Below are positions 38,108 to 47,735 of a DNA stretch of 64,000 nucleotides, in pieces. Origin of the DNA: Hydrogenophaga crocea (GTDB lineage Bacteria; Pseudomonadota; Gammaproteobacteria; Burkholderiales; Burkholderiaceae_C). The stretch is from NCBI RefSeq assembly GCF_011388215.1, contig NZ_CP049989.1, positions 1,984,001-2,048,000 on the forward strand. Reading direction: 5' to 3'. Position numbers and translations under genes: made by a program. Under the pieces are notes generated by a model. The model did not search any database. It saw only the letters and a program-made list of their open reading frames with translations, and had not been told where the DNA came from. Every line of letters begins with the position of its first letter. Position 1 is the stretch's first letter.

Positions 38108-38884
38108 TCAGGCGATGCCCGATTTTAGGGGCACGAAATGAACGGCCTCGAGTTCGGTGCGGACGATGCCGCGCGCGGTCTTGTCGACCACCACGAGGTT
38201 CTGGCGGCCCTGGGCCGTGACCGCGGGCGCCACCAGCCGGCCACCCACGGCGAGCTGGTCGATCCAGGCCGCGGGCAGATCGTTCCCGCCCGCCGCCGCG
38301 ATGATGCCCGCATACGGCGCCCCCTGGGCAAAGCCGACCATGCCGTCGCCGAAGATCAGGTGCAGGTTGGGCACGCGCAGCGCGCGCAGGTTGTCGCGCG
38401 CCTTGTCGTGCAGCGCGCGGATGCGCTCGACGCTGTAGACCTCGCGCGCCACGCGGCTGAGCACCGCGGCCTGGTAGCCGCAGCCGGTGCCGATCTCGAG
38501 CACGCGGCCCAGCGGCTGCGGCGAGCTCTGGCACAAGAGCTCGACCATGCGCGCCACCACGTTGGGCTTGCTGATGGTCTGACCCTGCCCGATCGGCAGG
38601 CTGGTGTCTTCGTAGGCCTGGTTGACCAGGGCCGAGTCGACGAAGCGGTGCCGCTCGACGGCCAGCATGGCCGCGATCACCGCGGGGTGCGAGATGCCCT
38701 GCGCCTGCAGTTTGCGCACCATGGCCGCGCGCACGGCCGACGAGTCCATGCCCACGCCCGAAGGCACCACGCGCGCGGGCGCGGCCGGGGCCGGCCGGGC
38801 CGCACGCGCTGGCGTGGGCGCGGGTGTGCCGGCGGGCAGGCGCGCGGGGAAACCCGGGCGCGGGCGCGGCGCGGGCTGCTTCAC
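38108..38884 (-). CDS. pcm: Protein-L-isoaspartate O-methyltransferase
   Basis: SAM-dependent repair of isoaspartyl residues in damaged proteins. 258 residues if started at GTG 38884, which overlaps the surE TGA by 4 bp; this gives a Pro/Ala-rich N-terminal extension of about 45 residues before the core. Core motifs: [35 protein letters not shown] and [10 protein letters not shown]. The extension is usual in related betaproteobacteria but a start at [14 protein letters not shown] (around 38754) is possible. Confidence 0.92.
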   Translation of the reverse strand: MKQPAPRPRPGFPARLPAGTPAPTPARAARPAPAAPARVVPSGVGMDSSAVRAAMVRKLQAQGISHPAVIAAMLAVERHRFVDSALVNQAYEDTSLPIGQGQTISKPNVVARMVELLCQSSPQPLGRVLEIGTGCGYQAAVLSRVAREVYSVERIRALHDKARDNLRALRVPNLHLIFGDGMVGFAQGAPYAGIIAAAGGNDLPAAWIDQLAVGGRLVAPAVTAQGRQNLVVVDKTARGIVRTELEAVHFVPLKSGIA

Positions 38885-39663
38885 GCCGGCCCTCCCGAGA
38901 GCGCGACCGCAGTGGGCGCCCAGTACGGCAGGCGGTCGTGGTCGGTGAGGTCGACCTGCAGCGGCGTGATGGTGGCGTAGCCCTGCAGCGCGGCATGGAA
39001 GTCGGTGCCCTCCACGTCGTCGCGTGCGGGGCCGGCGCTGCCGATCCAGTACATGGTGTCGCCGCGCGGGTTCACCTGCGTGATCACGGGCTCGGCCGCG
39101 TGGCGGCGGCCCAGGCGCGTGACCTTGAAGCCGCGGATGTCGGACAGCGGCAGGCAGGGCACGTTCACGTTGAGCAGCCAGGGCTCGTTGCGCCGCTGCG
39201 CTTCGGGCACCGAAGGCAGCAGCTGCTGCACCAGTTCGGCGGCCTTGGCGGCCGCGGCGTCGAGGTGCTTCCAGCCCTTTTCGGTCTGCGAGAACGCGAT
39301 CGCGGGAATGCCGAACAGGTAGCCCTCCATGGCCGCGCCCACGGTGCCCGAGTAGATGGTGTCGTCGCCCATGTTGGCGCCGTTGTTGATGCCGGAGATC
39401 ACCAGGTCGGGCCGGTAGCCGAGCAGACCGGTGAGCGCGATGTGCACACAGTCGGCGGGGGTGCCGTTGACGTAGCGAAAGCCGTTGGCGGCCTGGTGCA
39501 CGTACAGCGGCGAGTGCAGCGTGAGCGCGTTGCTCTTGGCGCTGTTGTTGTGCTCGGGCGCCACCACCTCGACCTCCACACCGGGCAGGGCTTTGATGGC
39601 GTCGTGCAGGGCGACGATGCCGGGGGCCTGGAAACCGTCGTCGTTGGAGATCAGGATCTTCAT
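38881..39663 (-). CDS. surE: 5'/3'-nucleotidase SurE
   Basis: Metal-dependent phosphatase of nucleoside monophosphates, 260 residues. N-terminal [16 protein letters not shown] holds the metal-binding Asp pair, followed by [17 protein letters not shown] and [21 protein letters not shown]. It is first gene of surE-pcm-nlpD, coupled to pcm by a 4-bp overlap. Confidence 0.95.
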   Translation of the reverse strand: MKILISNDDGFQAPGIVALHDAIKALPGVEVEVVAPEHNNSAKSNALTLHSPLYVHQAANGFRYVNGTPADCVHIALTGLLGYRPDLVISGINNGANMGDDTIYSGTVGAAMEGYLFGIPAIAFSQTEKGWKHLDAAAAKAAELVQQLLPSVPEAQRRNEPWLLNVNVPCLPLSDIRGFKVTRLGRRHAAEPVITQVNPRGDTMYWIGSAGPARDDVEGTDFHAALQGYATITPLQVDLTDHDRLPYWAPTAVALSGGPA

Positions 39664-39788
39664 GGGGATGCGATTCTAGGAGCGCCACCCGGTCGCCCAC
39701 GGGACAAGGCGCGGGCAAGCCCGCTGCGCGATCGCCTTTGGCCTGCCTATCATGGTCCGCAGCAAGCCCTTACCCGAGGAGACCGAGC

Positions 39789-40775
39789 ATGCACGCCTGG
39801 CTGTGTGAGAACCCCGTGGGCGTTGACGCCCTGCAATGGAAAGAACTGCCCACGCCCGAACCCGGCGCAGGCCAGGTGCGCCTGCGCATCGAGGCCGCGA
39901 GCCTGAACTTTCCCGATCTGCTCATCGTGCAGAACAAGTACCAGATGAAGCCGCCCCTGCCCTTCGTGCCGGGCAGCGAGTACGCCGGCGTGATCGAGGC
40001 CGTGGGCGAGGGGGTGAAGCACCTCAAGGCCGGCCAGCGCGTGGCCTGCCTGAGCGGCACCGGCGGCTTCGGCACCCACACGCTGGCGCCCGCCGCGCTG
40101 TGCATGCCGCTGCCCGAGGGCTTCCCTGCGGTCGACGCGGCGGCCTTCATCATGATCTACGCCACCTCGCACCACGCGCTGATCGATCGCGCGCAATTGA
40201 AGGCCGGCGAGACCGTGCTGGTGCTGGGCGCCGCGGGCGGCGTGGGCACGGCCGCGATCCAGATCGCCAAGGCTGCGGGCGCGCGCGTGATCGCTGCCAC
40301 CTCGAGCGACGAGAAATGCGCCCTGTGTGCGCAGCTCGGCGCCGACGCCACCATCAACTACAGCACCCACGCGCCGCAGGGCAGCCTGCGCGACGAGATC
40401 AAGCGCCTCACCGAGGGCAAGGGCCCCGACGTGGTCTACGACCCGGTGGGCGGCGACTTCGCCGAGCCCGTGTTCCGCTCCATCGCCTGGCGCGGCCGCT
40501 ACCTGGTGGTGGGCTTCGCGAGCGGGCCCATCCCCGCACTGCCGCTGAACCTGCCGCTGCTCAAGGGCGCGAGCATCGTGGGGGTGTTCTGGGGCGACTT
40601 TTCCAAGCGCGAACCCCAGGCCAACGCGGCCATGATGCAGACCCTGGCCGCGCAGTACGCGAAAGGCCTGATCAAACCCCTGGTGGAGCGCACCCTGCCC
40701 ATGAGCGAGCTCAAGCAGGCCTTTGCGGTCATGGGCTCGCGCGCGGTCAAGGGCAAGCTGGTGCTGGTGAACTGA
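39789..40775 (+). CDS. NADPH:quinone oxidoreductase family protein
   Basis: Zinc-independent medium-chain dehydrogenase/reductase of 328 residues, preceded by GAGGAGA. N-terminal catalytic domain with NFPDLLIVQNKYQ and FVPGSEYAGVIEAVGEGV. Rossmann domain with LVLGAAGGVGTAAIQIAKAAGA for NADPH. No structural zinc cysteines. The natural substrate is unclear; homologs reduce quinones or enoyl thioesters. Confidence 0.9.
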   Translation: MHAWLCENPVGVDALQWKELPTPEPGAGQVRLRIEAASLNFPDLLIVQNKYQMKPPLPFVPGSEYAGVIEAVGEGVKHLKAGQRVACLSGTGGFGTHTLAPAALCMPLPEGFPAVDAAAFIMIYATSHHALIDRAQLKAGETVLVLGAAGGVGTAAIQIAKAAGARVIAATSSDEKCALCAQLGADATINYSTHAPQGSLRDEIKRLTEGKGPDVVYDPVGGDFAEPVFRSIAWRGRYLVVGFASGPIPALPLNLPLLKGASIVGVFWGDFSKREPQANAAMMQTLAAQYAKGLIKPLVERTLPMSELKQAFAVMGSRAVKGKLVLVN

Positions 40776-40883
40776 ACTGAAGGCCTGCGCGGCGGGCCGG
40801 TGGTCATGGATGACACAAATGTCATCCGCGCCGCGCCGCCGGGCCGAACAATCGGCGCCCGTAGCGAACGCCACCGACCACCC

Positions 40884-41909
40884 ATGCCCCGCCACCGCCC
40901 AGCCCTCATCCTCGCGCTGATCGGCGCCGTCACCAGCCTCGGCCTGCTGGGCTGCGCCAGCCGCGCCAGCGAATCGCTCACCGAGGCCGAGCGCGTGGCC
41001 ACGCGCCAGGCCCAGCTCGCCCAGGCCCTGCCCATGCCCTCGGCCGAGCAGGTGGAAGCGCTGGAGCGCGACTGGGTCGACAGCGCGCGCGGCCGCGCGG
41101 TGCCGGCGCGCCTGTACCTGCCCCGCGCCGCCCCGGGCGGTGACGCGCGCGTGCCGCTGGTGGTGGTCTCGCACGGCATCGGCGGCTCGCGCTTCGGCTA
41201 CAGCTACCTGGGCCGCCACCTCGCGGCCCAGGGCTACGCGGCGCTGCACGTGCAGCACGTGGGCAGCGACAACCGCCTGTGGCGCGGCAGCCCCTGGGAC
41301 CTGCTCGAACGCCTCAATGGCGCGGCCACCGAGGCCGAGGCCATCGCACGCGCGCAAGACCTGCGCTTCGCCCTCGATCAGGTGCTGGCGGACCCGGCCC
41401 TGGCCGCGCGCCTCGACGCCACCCGCATCGCGGCCCTGGGCCATTCGTATGGCGCCAACACCGCGCTGCTGGTGTCGGGCGCGCGCGTGCCCGGCAAGCC
41501 CGCGCTTGCCGATGCACGCGTGAAGGCGGTGGTGGCCATCAGCGCCCCGCCCTTCCACGGCTACGGCGCGCCCGGGCCCATCCTCGCGCCCATCGGCCTG
41601 CCCGCGCTGCACGTCACGGCCGAGGACGACGACATCCGCATCCCGGGCTTCTTTTCGGGCGTGCAGGACCGTGTGGCGCTGTACGAGGCCATGGGCAGCA
41701 CGAGCAAACGCCTGGTGGTGTTCCGCGACGGCTCGCACAGCATGTTCACCGACCGCCTGGGCACGGGCGGCAGCGCGCACAACGTGGCGGTCAAGCGCGC
41801 CACGCGCGAGCTGGTGGTGGCCTTCCTTGACAGCCTGTGGCGCGAGCGCGGCGACGCACTCGAGCGCTGGCAGGCCGAGCACACCGCCCTGCTCAGCCCG
41901 GGGGCGTAG
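40884..41909 (+). CDS. Alpha/beta hydrolase lipoprotein (dienelactone-hydrolase-like)
   Basis: Secreted, lipid-anchored hydrolase of 341 residues from the ATG at 40884. Lipobox in SLGLLGCASR. VSHGIGGSRFGYSYLGRHLA sets up the oxyanion hole, the nucleophile Ser is in ALGHSYGANTALL, an acidic residue lies in HVTAEDDDIRIPG and the catalytic His in RDGSHSMFTDR. Substrate is not known. It is followed after 11 bp by an MFS gene, probably co-transcribed. Confidence 0.85.
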   Translation: MPRHRPALILALIGAVTSLGLLGCASRASESLTEAERVATRQAQLAQALPMPSAEQVEALERDWVDSARGRAVPARLYLPRAAPGGDARVPLVVVSHGIGGSRFGYSYLGRHLAAQGYAALHVQHVGSDNRLWRGSPWDLLERLNGAATEAEAIARAQDLRFALDQVLADPALAARLDATRIAALGHSYGANTALLVSGARVPGKPALADARVKAVVAISAPPFHGYGAPGPILAPIGLPALHVTAEDDDIRIPGFFSGVQDRVALYEAMGSTSKRLVVFRDGSHSMFTDRLGTGGSAHNVAVKRATRELVVAFLDSLWRERGDALERWQAEHTALLSPGA

Positions 41910-41920
41910 CATCGGCCCCC

Positions 41921-43186
41921 ATGGCCACGCCCTCCACCACCCCCGCCGACCCTTCCCTCATCGATTCGCGCACCGCCGCCTGGCGGCTGCTCACCGTGCT
42001 CGGCCTGGTCACGCTGGGCAACAGCGGCATGTACGTGGTGGCCGTGGTGCTGCCTGCGGTGCAGGCCGAGTTCGGCGTGGGCCGCGGCGACGCCTCGCTG
42101 CCCTACACGCTCATGATGGTCTGCCTGGGCCTGGGCGGCCTGTGGACGGGCAAGATGGCCGACCGCCACGGCATCACGCCGGTGCTGCGCCTGGGTGCGC
42201 TGGCCGTGGCCGCGGGCTTCGTGTGGGCCGCGTTCTCGGGCAGCATCTGGACCTTCGGCCTCGCGCACGGCCTGCTGCTGGGCCTGCTGGGCAGCTCGTC
42301 GACCTTCGCGCCGCTGCTGGCCGACACCGCGCTGTGGTGGAACAAGCGCCGCGGCATCGCGGTGGCCATCGCGGCCAGCGGCAACTATGTGGCCGGCACC
42401 GTGTGGCCGCCGCTGGTGCAGTGGGGCATCGACACCATCGGCTGGCGCCAGACCTACCTGTTGCTCGGCCTGGTGTGCGGCGCGGGCATGTTCCTGCTGG
42501 CCAGCCGCATGCGCCAGCGCCCGCCGCTGGTGGTGGCCGCCGCGCCCGCCACGCCGGGCGGCGCGCTCAACGACACCCGCCGCCCCTTCGGCCTCAAGCC
42601 CGCGCAGGCGCAGGCCCTGCTGTGCCTGGCCGGTGTGGGCTGCTGCGTGGCCATGTCCATGCCGCAGGTGCACATCGTGGCCTACTGCGTGGACCTGGGC
42701 TTCGGCGCCGCGCGCGGGGCCGAAATGCTCTCGCTCATGCTGGCCAGCGGCATCGTGAGCCGGCTCGTGTCGGGCTGGATCTGCGACCGCATCGGCGGCA
42801 TCCGCACGCTGCTGCTGGGCTCGGCGCTGCAGTGTGTGGCCCTGCTCATGTTCCTGCCCTTCGACGGCCTGGTGCCGCTGTACCTGATCTCGGCCATGTT
42901 CGGCCTGTTCCAGGGCGGCATCGTGCCGAGCTACGCCATCATCGTGCGCGAGTACTTCGCGCCCGCCGAGGCCGGCGCGCGCGTGGGCGCGGTCATCATG
43001 GCCACGCTGGTGGGCATGGCCCTGGGCGGCTGGCTCTCGGGCTGGGTGTTCGACCTCACCGGCAGCTACAAGGCCGCCTTCCTCAACGGCATCGGCTGGA
43101 ACCTGCTCAACATGGCGATTGCCCTCTTCCTGTTCTGGCGCGTGCGCGGCGCGGGGCCCGGCGGCCTGCGCGGCGCCACGGCCTGA
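41921..43186 (+). CDS. MFS transporter
   Basis: Major facilitator protein of 421 residues with twelve hydrophobic segments. GLGGLWTGKMADRHGITPVL and SGWICDRIGGIRTLLLG are the paired cytoplasmic loop motifs between helices 2-3 and 8-9. It resembles the monocarboxylate/oxalate antiporter-like group. Flanked by a hydrolase gene (11 bp upstream) and an aldolase gene (14 bp downstream), so likely a catabolic set; substrate unknown. Confidence 0.87.
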   Translation: MATPSTTPADPSLIDSRTAAWRLLTVLGLVTLGNSGMYVVAVVLPAVQAEFGVGRGDASLPYTLMMVCLGLGGLWTGKMADRHGITPVLRLGALAVAAGFVWAAFSGSIWTFGLAHGLLLGLLGSSSTFAPLLADTALWWNKRRGIAVAIAASGNYVAGTVWPPLVQWGIDTIGWRQTYLLLGLVCGAGMFLLASRMRQRPPLVVAAAPATPGGALNDTRRPFGLKPAQAQALLCLAGVGCCVAMSMPQVHIVAYCVDLGFGAARGAEMLSLMLASGIVSRLVSGWICDRIGGIRTLLLGSALQCVALLMFLPFDGLVPLYLISAMFGLFQGGIVPSYAIIVREYFAPAEAGARVGAVIMATLVGMALGGWLSGWVFDLTGSYKAAFLNGIGWNLLNMAIALFLFWRVRGAGPGGLRGATA

Positions 43187-43200
43187 TCCCCCGACCCGAC

Positions 43201-43923
43201 ATGAACCACGAACACGATTACCAGCAAGACGGCGTGCGCCGGCTGCGCGCCGACCTCGCGCTCGCGCTGCGCGCGGCCGCTCACTTCGGCCTGTCCGAAG
43301 GCGTCTGCAACCATTTCAGCGTCGAGCTGCCCGACGGCTCGGGCCGCTTCCTGCTCAACCCGCGCGGGCTGATGTGGCAGGAGGTGCAGGCCGACGACAT
43401 CGTGATGGTCGACGTGCAGGGCCAGGCGCTCGCGGGCCGGCACGCGGTGGAGAGCACGGCCATGCACATCCACGCGGGCATCCACCGCGTGGCCCGGCAC
43501 GCGGTGGTGCTGCACACCCACATGCCTTACGCCACCGCGCTCACGCTCACGCGGGCGCGCGCGCTCGACACCACGCTGTCGCAGAACGCCATGCGCTTTC
43601 ACGGCCGCGTCGCGGTCGACCCGGTCTACAACGGCCTGGCGCTGGACGCGCGCGAGGGCGAGCGCATCGCACGCGGCATGGGCAGTGGCGACATCGCCTT
43701 TCTCGCCAACCACGGCGTGATCGTCTGCGGCACGCAGATCGCGCACGCCTTCGACGACCTGTACTACCTCGAGCGCGCCTGCATGGCGCAGGTGCTCGCG
43801 CAATCGAGCGGCATCGGCCTGGCCCCGGCGAGCGCCGACATGGCCGCGCACGTGGCCGAGCAGACGCGCGGCGAGCGCCTGCAGTCCGACCTGTTCTTCG
43901 AGGCGCTGCGCCGGCGGCTCTGA
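43201..43923 (+). CDS. Class II aldolase/adducin-family protein
   Basis: Cytoplasmic lyase or decarboxylase-like enzyme of 240 residues. Zinc-binding histidines appear in VVLHTHMPYATAL and a third in FLANHGVIVCG; the N-terminal phosphate-binding-like loop is VCNHFSVELPDG and SRxPR equivalent is LNPRGLMW. The substrate cannot be set from sequence. It is third in the hydrolase-MFS-aldolase run and convergent with the molybdenum-hydroxylase operon. Confidence 0.87.
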   Translation: MNHEHDYQQDGVRRLRADLALALRAAAHFGLSEGVCNHFSVELPDGSGRFLLNPRGLMWQEVQADDIVMVDVQGQALAGRHAVESTAMHIHAGIHRVARHAVVLHTHMPYATALTLTRARALDTTLSQNAMRFHGRVAVDPVYNGLALDAREGERIARGMGSGDIAFLANHGVIVCGTQIAHAFDDLYYLERACMAQVLAQSSGIGLAPASADMAAHVAEQTRGERLQSDLFFEALRRRL

Positions 43924-43942
43924 GCCGCCGGGCACCGCGCGC

Positions 43943-46360
43943 TCAGACCACCTTGCCGAGCGCGCGCAGCACCTTCTCGGGCGTGATGGGCTGCGAGTGC
44001 ACGCAGGCCGAGAACGGCGCGAGCGCGTCGTTGATGGCGTTCATCACCGCGGCCGGCGCGCCCGCCGTGCCGGCCTCGCCCGCGCCCTTGGCGCCCAGCT
44101 TCGAGCTGCGCGTGGGCGTCATCACGTGTGCCACCTCGATGTCGGGCATCTCGGCCGACATGGGCACGAGGTAGTCGGCCATGTTGGCGTTGAGCATCAG
44201 GCCGGCATCGTCATACAGGCACTCCTCGAACAACGCGCCGCCAATGCCCTGCACGATCGCGCCGCGCATCTGCTCGTCCACCAGCATGGGGTTGAGCACG
44301 CGGCCACAGTCTTCGACCGCCCAGTGCTTGAGCAGCTTCACGAAGCCGGTGTCGGGGTCGACCTCGACGTACGAGGCCTGCACGCCGTTGGTGAAGATGA
44401 ACGGGTAGTCGCGCTGCGCATAGTGGCGCGTGACCATCAGCTCGGGCGTGAAATCGGCTGGCAGCGTGTCGGAACGGAAGTAGGCCACGCGGCCCAGCTC
44501 CTTGAGCGGCAGCAGCTCTTCGCCCGTGGCCGCGTCGACCACACGGTCGCGCCGCACCGCCAGGCCGGCGGCCTCGCGCTTGAGCATCACCGCCGCGACC
44601 TTGAGGATGTTCTCGCGCAGCGCCTGGCCGGCCAGCAGCACCGCCTCGCCGCCCACGCCCGCGCCGCGCGAGGCCCAGGTGCCGCCGCCGTAGGGCGTGA
44701 CATCGGTGTCGCCGGTGAGCACCTTGACCTTGGTGATGTCCACGCCCACCGCATCGGCCGCGATCTGGCGGTAGATGCCTTCGGTGCCCTGGCCCTGCTC
44801 GCCCACGCCCACCAGCACCGTGATGTCGCCTTCGGGGTCCAGGCGCACGGTGGCGCCGTCCTGCGAGGCAATGCGAGCGCCGCCCACGCCATAGAACGCG
44901 GCGCTGGGGTTGGTGAGCTCGATCACGGTGGCGAAGCCGATGCCGCGGTGGATGCCCTGTTGGCGCAGCGCGGCCTGCTCGGCGCGCAGCGCGTCGTAGT
45001 TCATGAGCTCGCGCAGCTTCTTCAGGCTGGCCTCGTGCGACAGCACCTCGAGCTTGATGCCCGAGGCCCCGGTGGTGGGGTAGGCGTCGTCGGGGATCAC
45101 GTTGAGCTCGCGGATCTTCAGCGGGTCCATGCCGATCTTCTGCGCGGCCAGGTCCACCAGGGCCTCGGTCACCGCACAGGCGATCGGGTGGCCCACGCCG
45201 CGGTACTGGCAGGTGGGCGTCTTGTTCTGGAACACCACGTTGAGCTTCGCCCGGTAGTGCTTGTGCTTGTAGGGCCCGCCCACCAGGTTCACCACCTGGT
45301 TGCCCTCGATCGCGCTGGTGCGCGGGAACATCGAGTACGGGCCGATGCCGGTGAGGTCGTCCATGTCGAAGCCCAGGATCTCGCCGCTCTGGTTCACGGC
45401 GATGCGGGCCTTCACGCGGTGGTGGCGCGCGTGGATGTCGCTGGTGAAGCTCTCGAGGCGGTCGGCCACGAACTTCACCGGCCGGCCCAGCAGGATGGAC
45501 AGGGCCACGGTGGCGAAGTCGTCGGGGTAGGCGTGCACCTTGATGCCGAAGGAGCCGCCCACGTCCTTGCAGACCACGCGGATCGCGCTGGCGGGCAGGT
45601 CGAACTGGCGGCCGTAGAGGTCCTGCATCATGTGCGGGGCCTGGAACGAGTGGTAGACCGTGAGGCGCTGCTCGGCCGGGTTCCAGTGCGCGATCTGCGC
45701 GCGCGGCTCGAGCGTGACGCCGGTGTGGCGGCCGAACTCGAAGGTGGCCTCGGCCACGGCGTCGGCCTCGGCGAACACGCGGTCGACCTCGCCCACGTCG
45801 AGGCTGCGCGTGAAGCACAGGTTGTCGCCAAGCTCGGGGTGGATCAGCGGCGTGGCGGCATCGAGCGCGGTCTCCATGTCGGTGGCCAGCGGCAGCTCTT
45901 CGTAGTCGACCGTGATGTGCTGCAGCGCGTCTTCGGCCTGTGCACGCGTTTCGGCCACCACGGCCACCACGGGCTCGCCCTGCCAGCAGGCGCGGTCCAC
46001 CGCCAGTGCGTGCTGCGGCGCCGACTTCATGCCCGCGAGGTGGCCCAGCACCGCGACCCAGGGCTTGCAGACCTTGGCGAGATCGTGGCCATCGGCCACC
46101 AGCAGCACACCGGGCATGGCGCGCGCGGTGTCGGCGTGCACGGCCTTGATGCGCATGTGCGCCACCGGGCTGCGCCAGAAGGCCACGTGGGCCATGCGCG
46201 GCAGCTCGATGTCGTCGATGTACTGGCCCAGGCCTTGCGTGAGCCGTTCGATGCCGCCGCGCGGCACCGAGGCGCCGATATAGCGCTGGTCTTCGGTGAC
46301 CGGCGCCACCGTGGTGGGCACCTGCACGCCGGGCTCGAGGTTGGTGATGTCGCGTTTCAT
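43943..46360 (-). CDS. Molybdenum hydroxylase large subunit (xanthine dehydrogenase family)
   Basis: Molybdopterin cytosine dinucleotide subunit of 805 residues that would hydroxylate or oxidise an aromatic, heterocyclic or aldehyde substrate. GQYIDDIELPRMAHVAFWRS and VGGSFGIKVHAYPDDFAT are cofactor-binding motifs, and the catalytic Glu762 is in KGAGEAGTAGAPAAV. The active-site loop 386-392 reads YRGVGHP, where most relatives have YRGAGRP. The AYxCSFR loop of CO dehydrogenase is absent, so it is not a CO dehydrogenase despite Cox-like neighbours. It overlaps the iron-sulfur subunit by 4 bp. Confidence 0.9.
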   Translation of the reverse strand: MKRDITNLEPGVQVPTTVAPVTEDQRYIGASVPRGGIERLTQGLGQYIDDIELPRMAHVAFWRSPVAHMRIKAVHADTARAMPGVLLVADGHDLAKVCKPWVAVLGHLAGMKSAPQHALAVDRACWQGEPVVAVVAETRAQAEDALQHITVDYEELPLATDMETALDAATPLIHPELGDNLCFTRSLDVGEVDRVFAEADAVAEATFEFGRHTGVTLEPRAQIAHWNPAEQRLTVYHSFQAPHMMQDLYGRQFDLPASAIRVVCKDVGGSFGIKVHAYPDDFATVALSILLGRPVKFVADRLESFTSDIHARHHRVKARIAVNQSGEILGFDMDDLTGIGPYSMFPRTSAIEGNQVVNLVGGPYKHKHYRAKLNVVFQNKTPTCQYRGVGHPIACAVTEALVDLAAQKIGMDPLKIRELNVIPDDAYPTTGASGIKLEVLSHEASLKKLRELMNYDALRAEQAALRQQGIHRGIGFATVIELTNPSAAFYGVGGARIASQDGATVRLDPEGDITVLVGVGEQGQGTEGIYRQIAADAVGVDITKVKVLTGDTDVTPYGGGTWASRGAGVGGEAVLLAGQALRENILKVAAVMLKREAAGLAVRRDRVVDAATGEELLPLKELGRVAYFRSDTLPADFTPELMVTRHYAQRDYPFIFTNGVQASYVEVDPDTGFVKLLKHWAVEDCGRVLNPMLVDEQMRGAIVQGIGGALFEECLYDDAGLMLNANMADYLVPMSAEMPDIEVAHVMTPTRSSKLGAKGAGEAGTAGAPAAVMNAINDALAPFSACVHSQPITPEKVLRALGKVV

Positions 46361-46842
46361 GCCTGGGTCTCCTTGCGCTGGCGCAGCACGTCGCAGATGG
46401 CGTCGACGATGGCGTGGTAGCCGGTGCAGCGGCAGTAGTTGCCCGAGATCCATTCGCGCACCTCGGCGCGGGTGGCCTCGGGGCGGGTTTCGACCAGTTC
46501 CTTGGCCGCCATGAGCATGCCCGAGGTGCAGAAGCCGCACTGCAGCGCATTGCGCGCCACGAAGGCCTGCTGCAGGTCGCGGATCACGCCGCTCTGGCTC
46601 AGGCCTTCGATGGTCTGCACCGAGCCGCCGTCGGCCTGCACGGCCAGCGTGAGGCAGCCGCGCACGATCTGGCCATTGAGTTCGACGGTGCAGGCGCCGC
46701 AAACGCCGTGCTCGCAGCCCAGGTGGCTGCCCTTGAGGCCGAGGTCTTCGCGCAGGAAATCGACCAGGTGGGTGCGCGGCGCGATGCTGCAGCGGTGCGC
46801 CTGGCCGTTGACGGTGACGTGGAGGGGGTGGAGGTCTGCCAT
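46357..46842 (-). CDS. Molybdenum hydroxylase 2Fe-2S subunit
   Basis: Electron-transfer subunit of 161 residues with two 2Fe-2S clusters. The first uses Cys43, Cys48, Cys51 and Cys63 (LGCEHGVCGACTV), the second Cys102, Cys105, Cys137 and Cys139 (CGFCTSG and YCRCTGY). It passes electrons from the molybdenum site toward FAD or an external acceptor. Last bases overlap the large subunit gene; the FAD subunit gene is 28 bp upstream. Confidence 0.95.
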   Translation of the reverse strand: MADLHPLHVTVNGQAHRCSIAPRTHLVDFLREDLGLKGSHLGCEHGVCGACTVELNGQIVRGCLTLAVQADGGSVQTIEGLSQSGVIRDLQQAFVARNALQCGFCTSGMLMAAKELVETRPEATRAEVREWISGNYCRCTGYHAIVDAICDVLRQRKETQA

Positions 46843-46870
46843 GGGGTGTCCTGTTGCGGGTCCGGTGGCC

Positions 46871-47725
46871 TCAGGCGTGCGCCGACGCCAGCAGGCGCTG
46901 CAGCAGCACGCCGGCCAGGTGGCGCTTGGTCTCGGGGGTGTTGGTCAGATCGGGCAAGGGATCGATCTCGGCGCGCAGGCTGGCCACGGCCATGGCCTGC
47001 GTGGCGGCGTCGGGCACCTTGCCTTCGAGCAGCTGCTCGGTGCGGCGCGCACGCCAAGGCGTGGTGGCCACGCCCATGAAGGCCAGGCGCACGCCGCTGA
47101 GCGCCGCGCCCTGGCGCTGGGCCGACGCAGCCAGGCCCACGATGGCGTAGTCGCCATGGCGGCGCGCAAGCTCGGACAGGCCATGCCACTGGCCGGGCCG
47201 CGCCAGCGGGATCTCGCCCGCGATCACGATTTCGTCGGGCGCGAGCGCGGTGGTGTAGAGGCCGAGGTAGAAGTCGTCGGCCGCGATGCGGCGCTCGCCG
47301 CGCGGGCCCTGCACCACCACCGTGCCGCCGAGCGCGAGCAGGCAGGCCGGCCATTCGGCGGCCGGGTCGGCATAGGCGATCGAGCCGCCCCAGGTGCCGC
47401 TGTTGCGGATGGCGCGGTGCGCAATGTGGGGCGCGGCCTCGGTGAGCAGCGGTGCGTGCTGCTTCACGAGCGCGCTCTCCTCGATCTGCGTGTGCGTGGC
47501 GAGCGCGCCGATGCGCAGCACATCGCCGCGCCGCTCGATGCCGCGCAGCGCCGCGATGCCGGTGATGTCGATCACCATCAGCGGCTCGGACAGGCGCATG
47601 TTGAGCGTGGCCATCAGCGTCTGGCCGCCGGCCAGCACGCGCGCGTCGTCGCCGTGCGTTTGCAGCAGCGCGATCACCTGGTCCACGGTGTCGGGTTTCA
47701 CATAGTCGAATGCAGCGGCTTTCAA
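46871..47725 (-). CDS. Molybdenum hydroxylase FAD-binding subunit (CoxM-like)
   Basis: FAD subunit of 284 residues. FDYVKPDTVDQVIALLQ opens the domain; VLAGGQTLMATLNMRL is the FAD pyrophosphate loop and NSGTWGGSIAYADPAAEWP the second FAD motif. No ATG is present before the first motif; TTG at 47725 with GAGGAG six bases upstream is the best start. Second gene of the operon after the CoxG-like gene. Confidence 0.92.
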   Translation of the reverse strand: MKAAAFDYVKPDTVDQVIALLQTHGDDARVLAGGQTLMATLNMRLSEPLMVIDITGIAALRGIERRGDVLRIGALATHTQIEESALVKQHAPLLTEAAPHIAHRAIRNSGTWGGSIAYADPAAEWPACLLALGGTVVVQGPRGERRIAADDFYLGLYTTALAPDEIVIAGEIPLARPGQWHGLSELARRHGDYAIVGLAASAQRQGAALSGVRLAFMGVATTPWRARRTEQLLEGKVPDAATQAMAVASLRAEIDPLPDLTNTPETKRHLAGVLLQRLLASAHA

Positions 47726-47735
47726 ACCAGTCTCC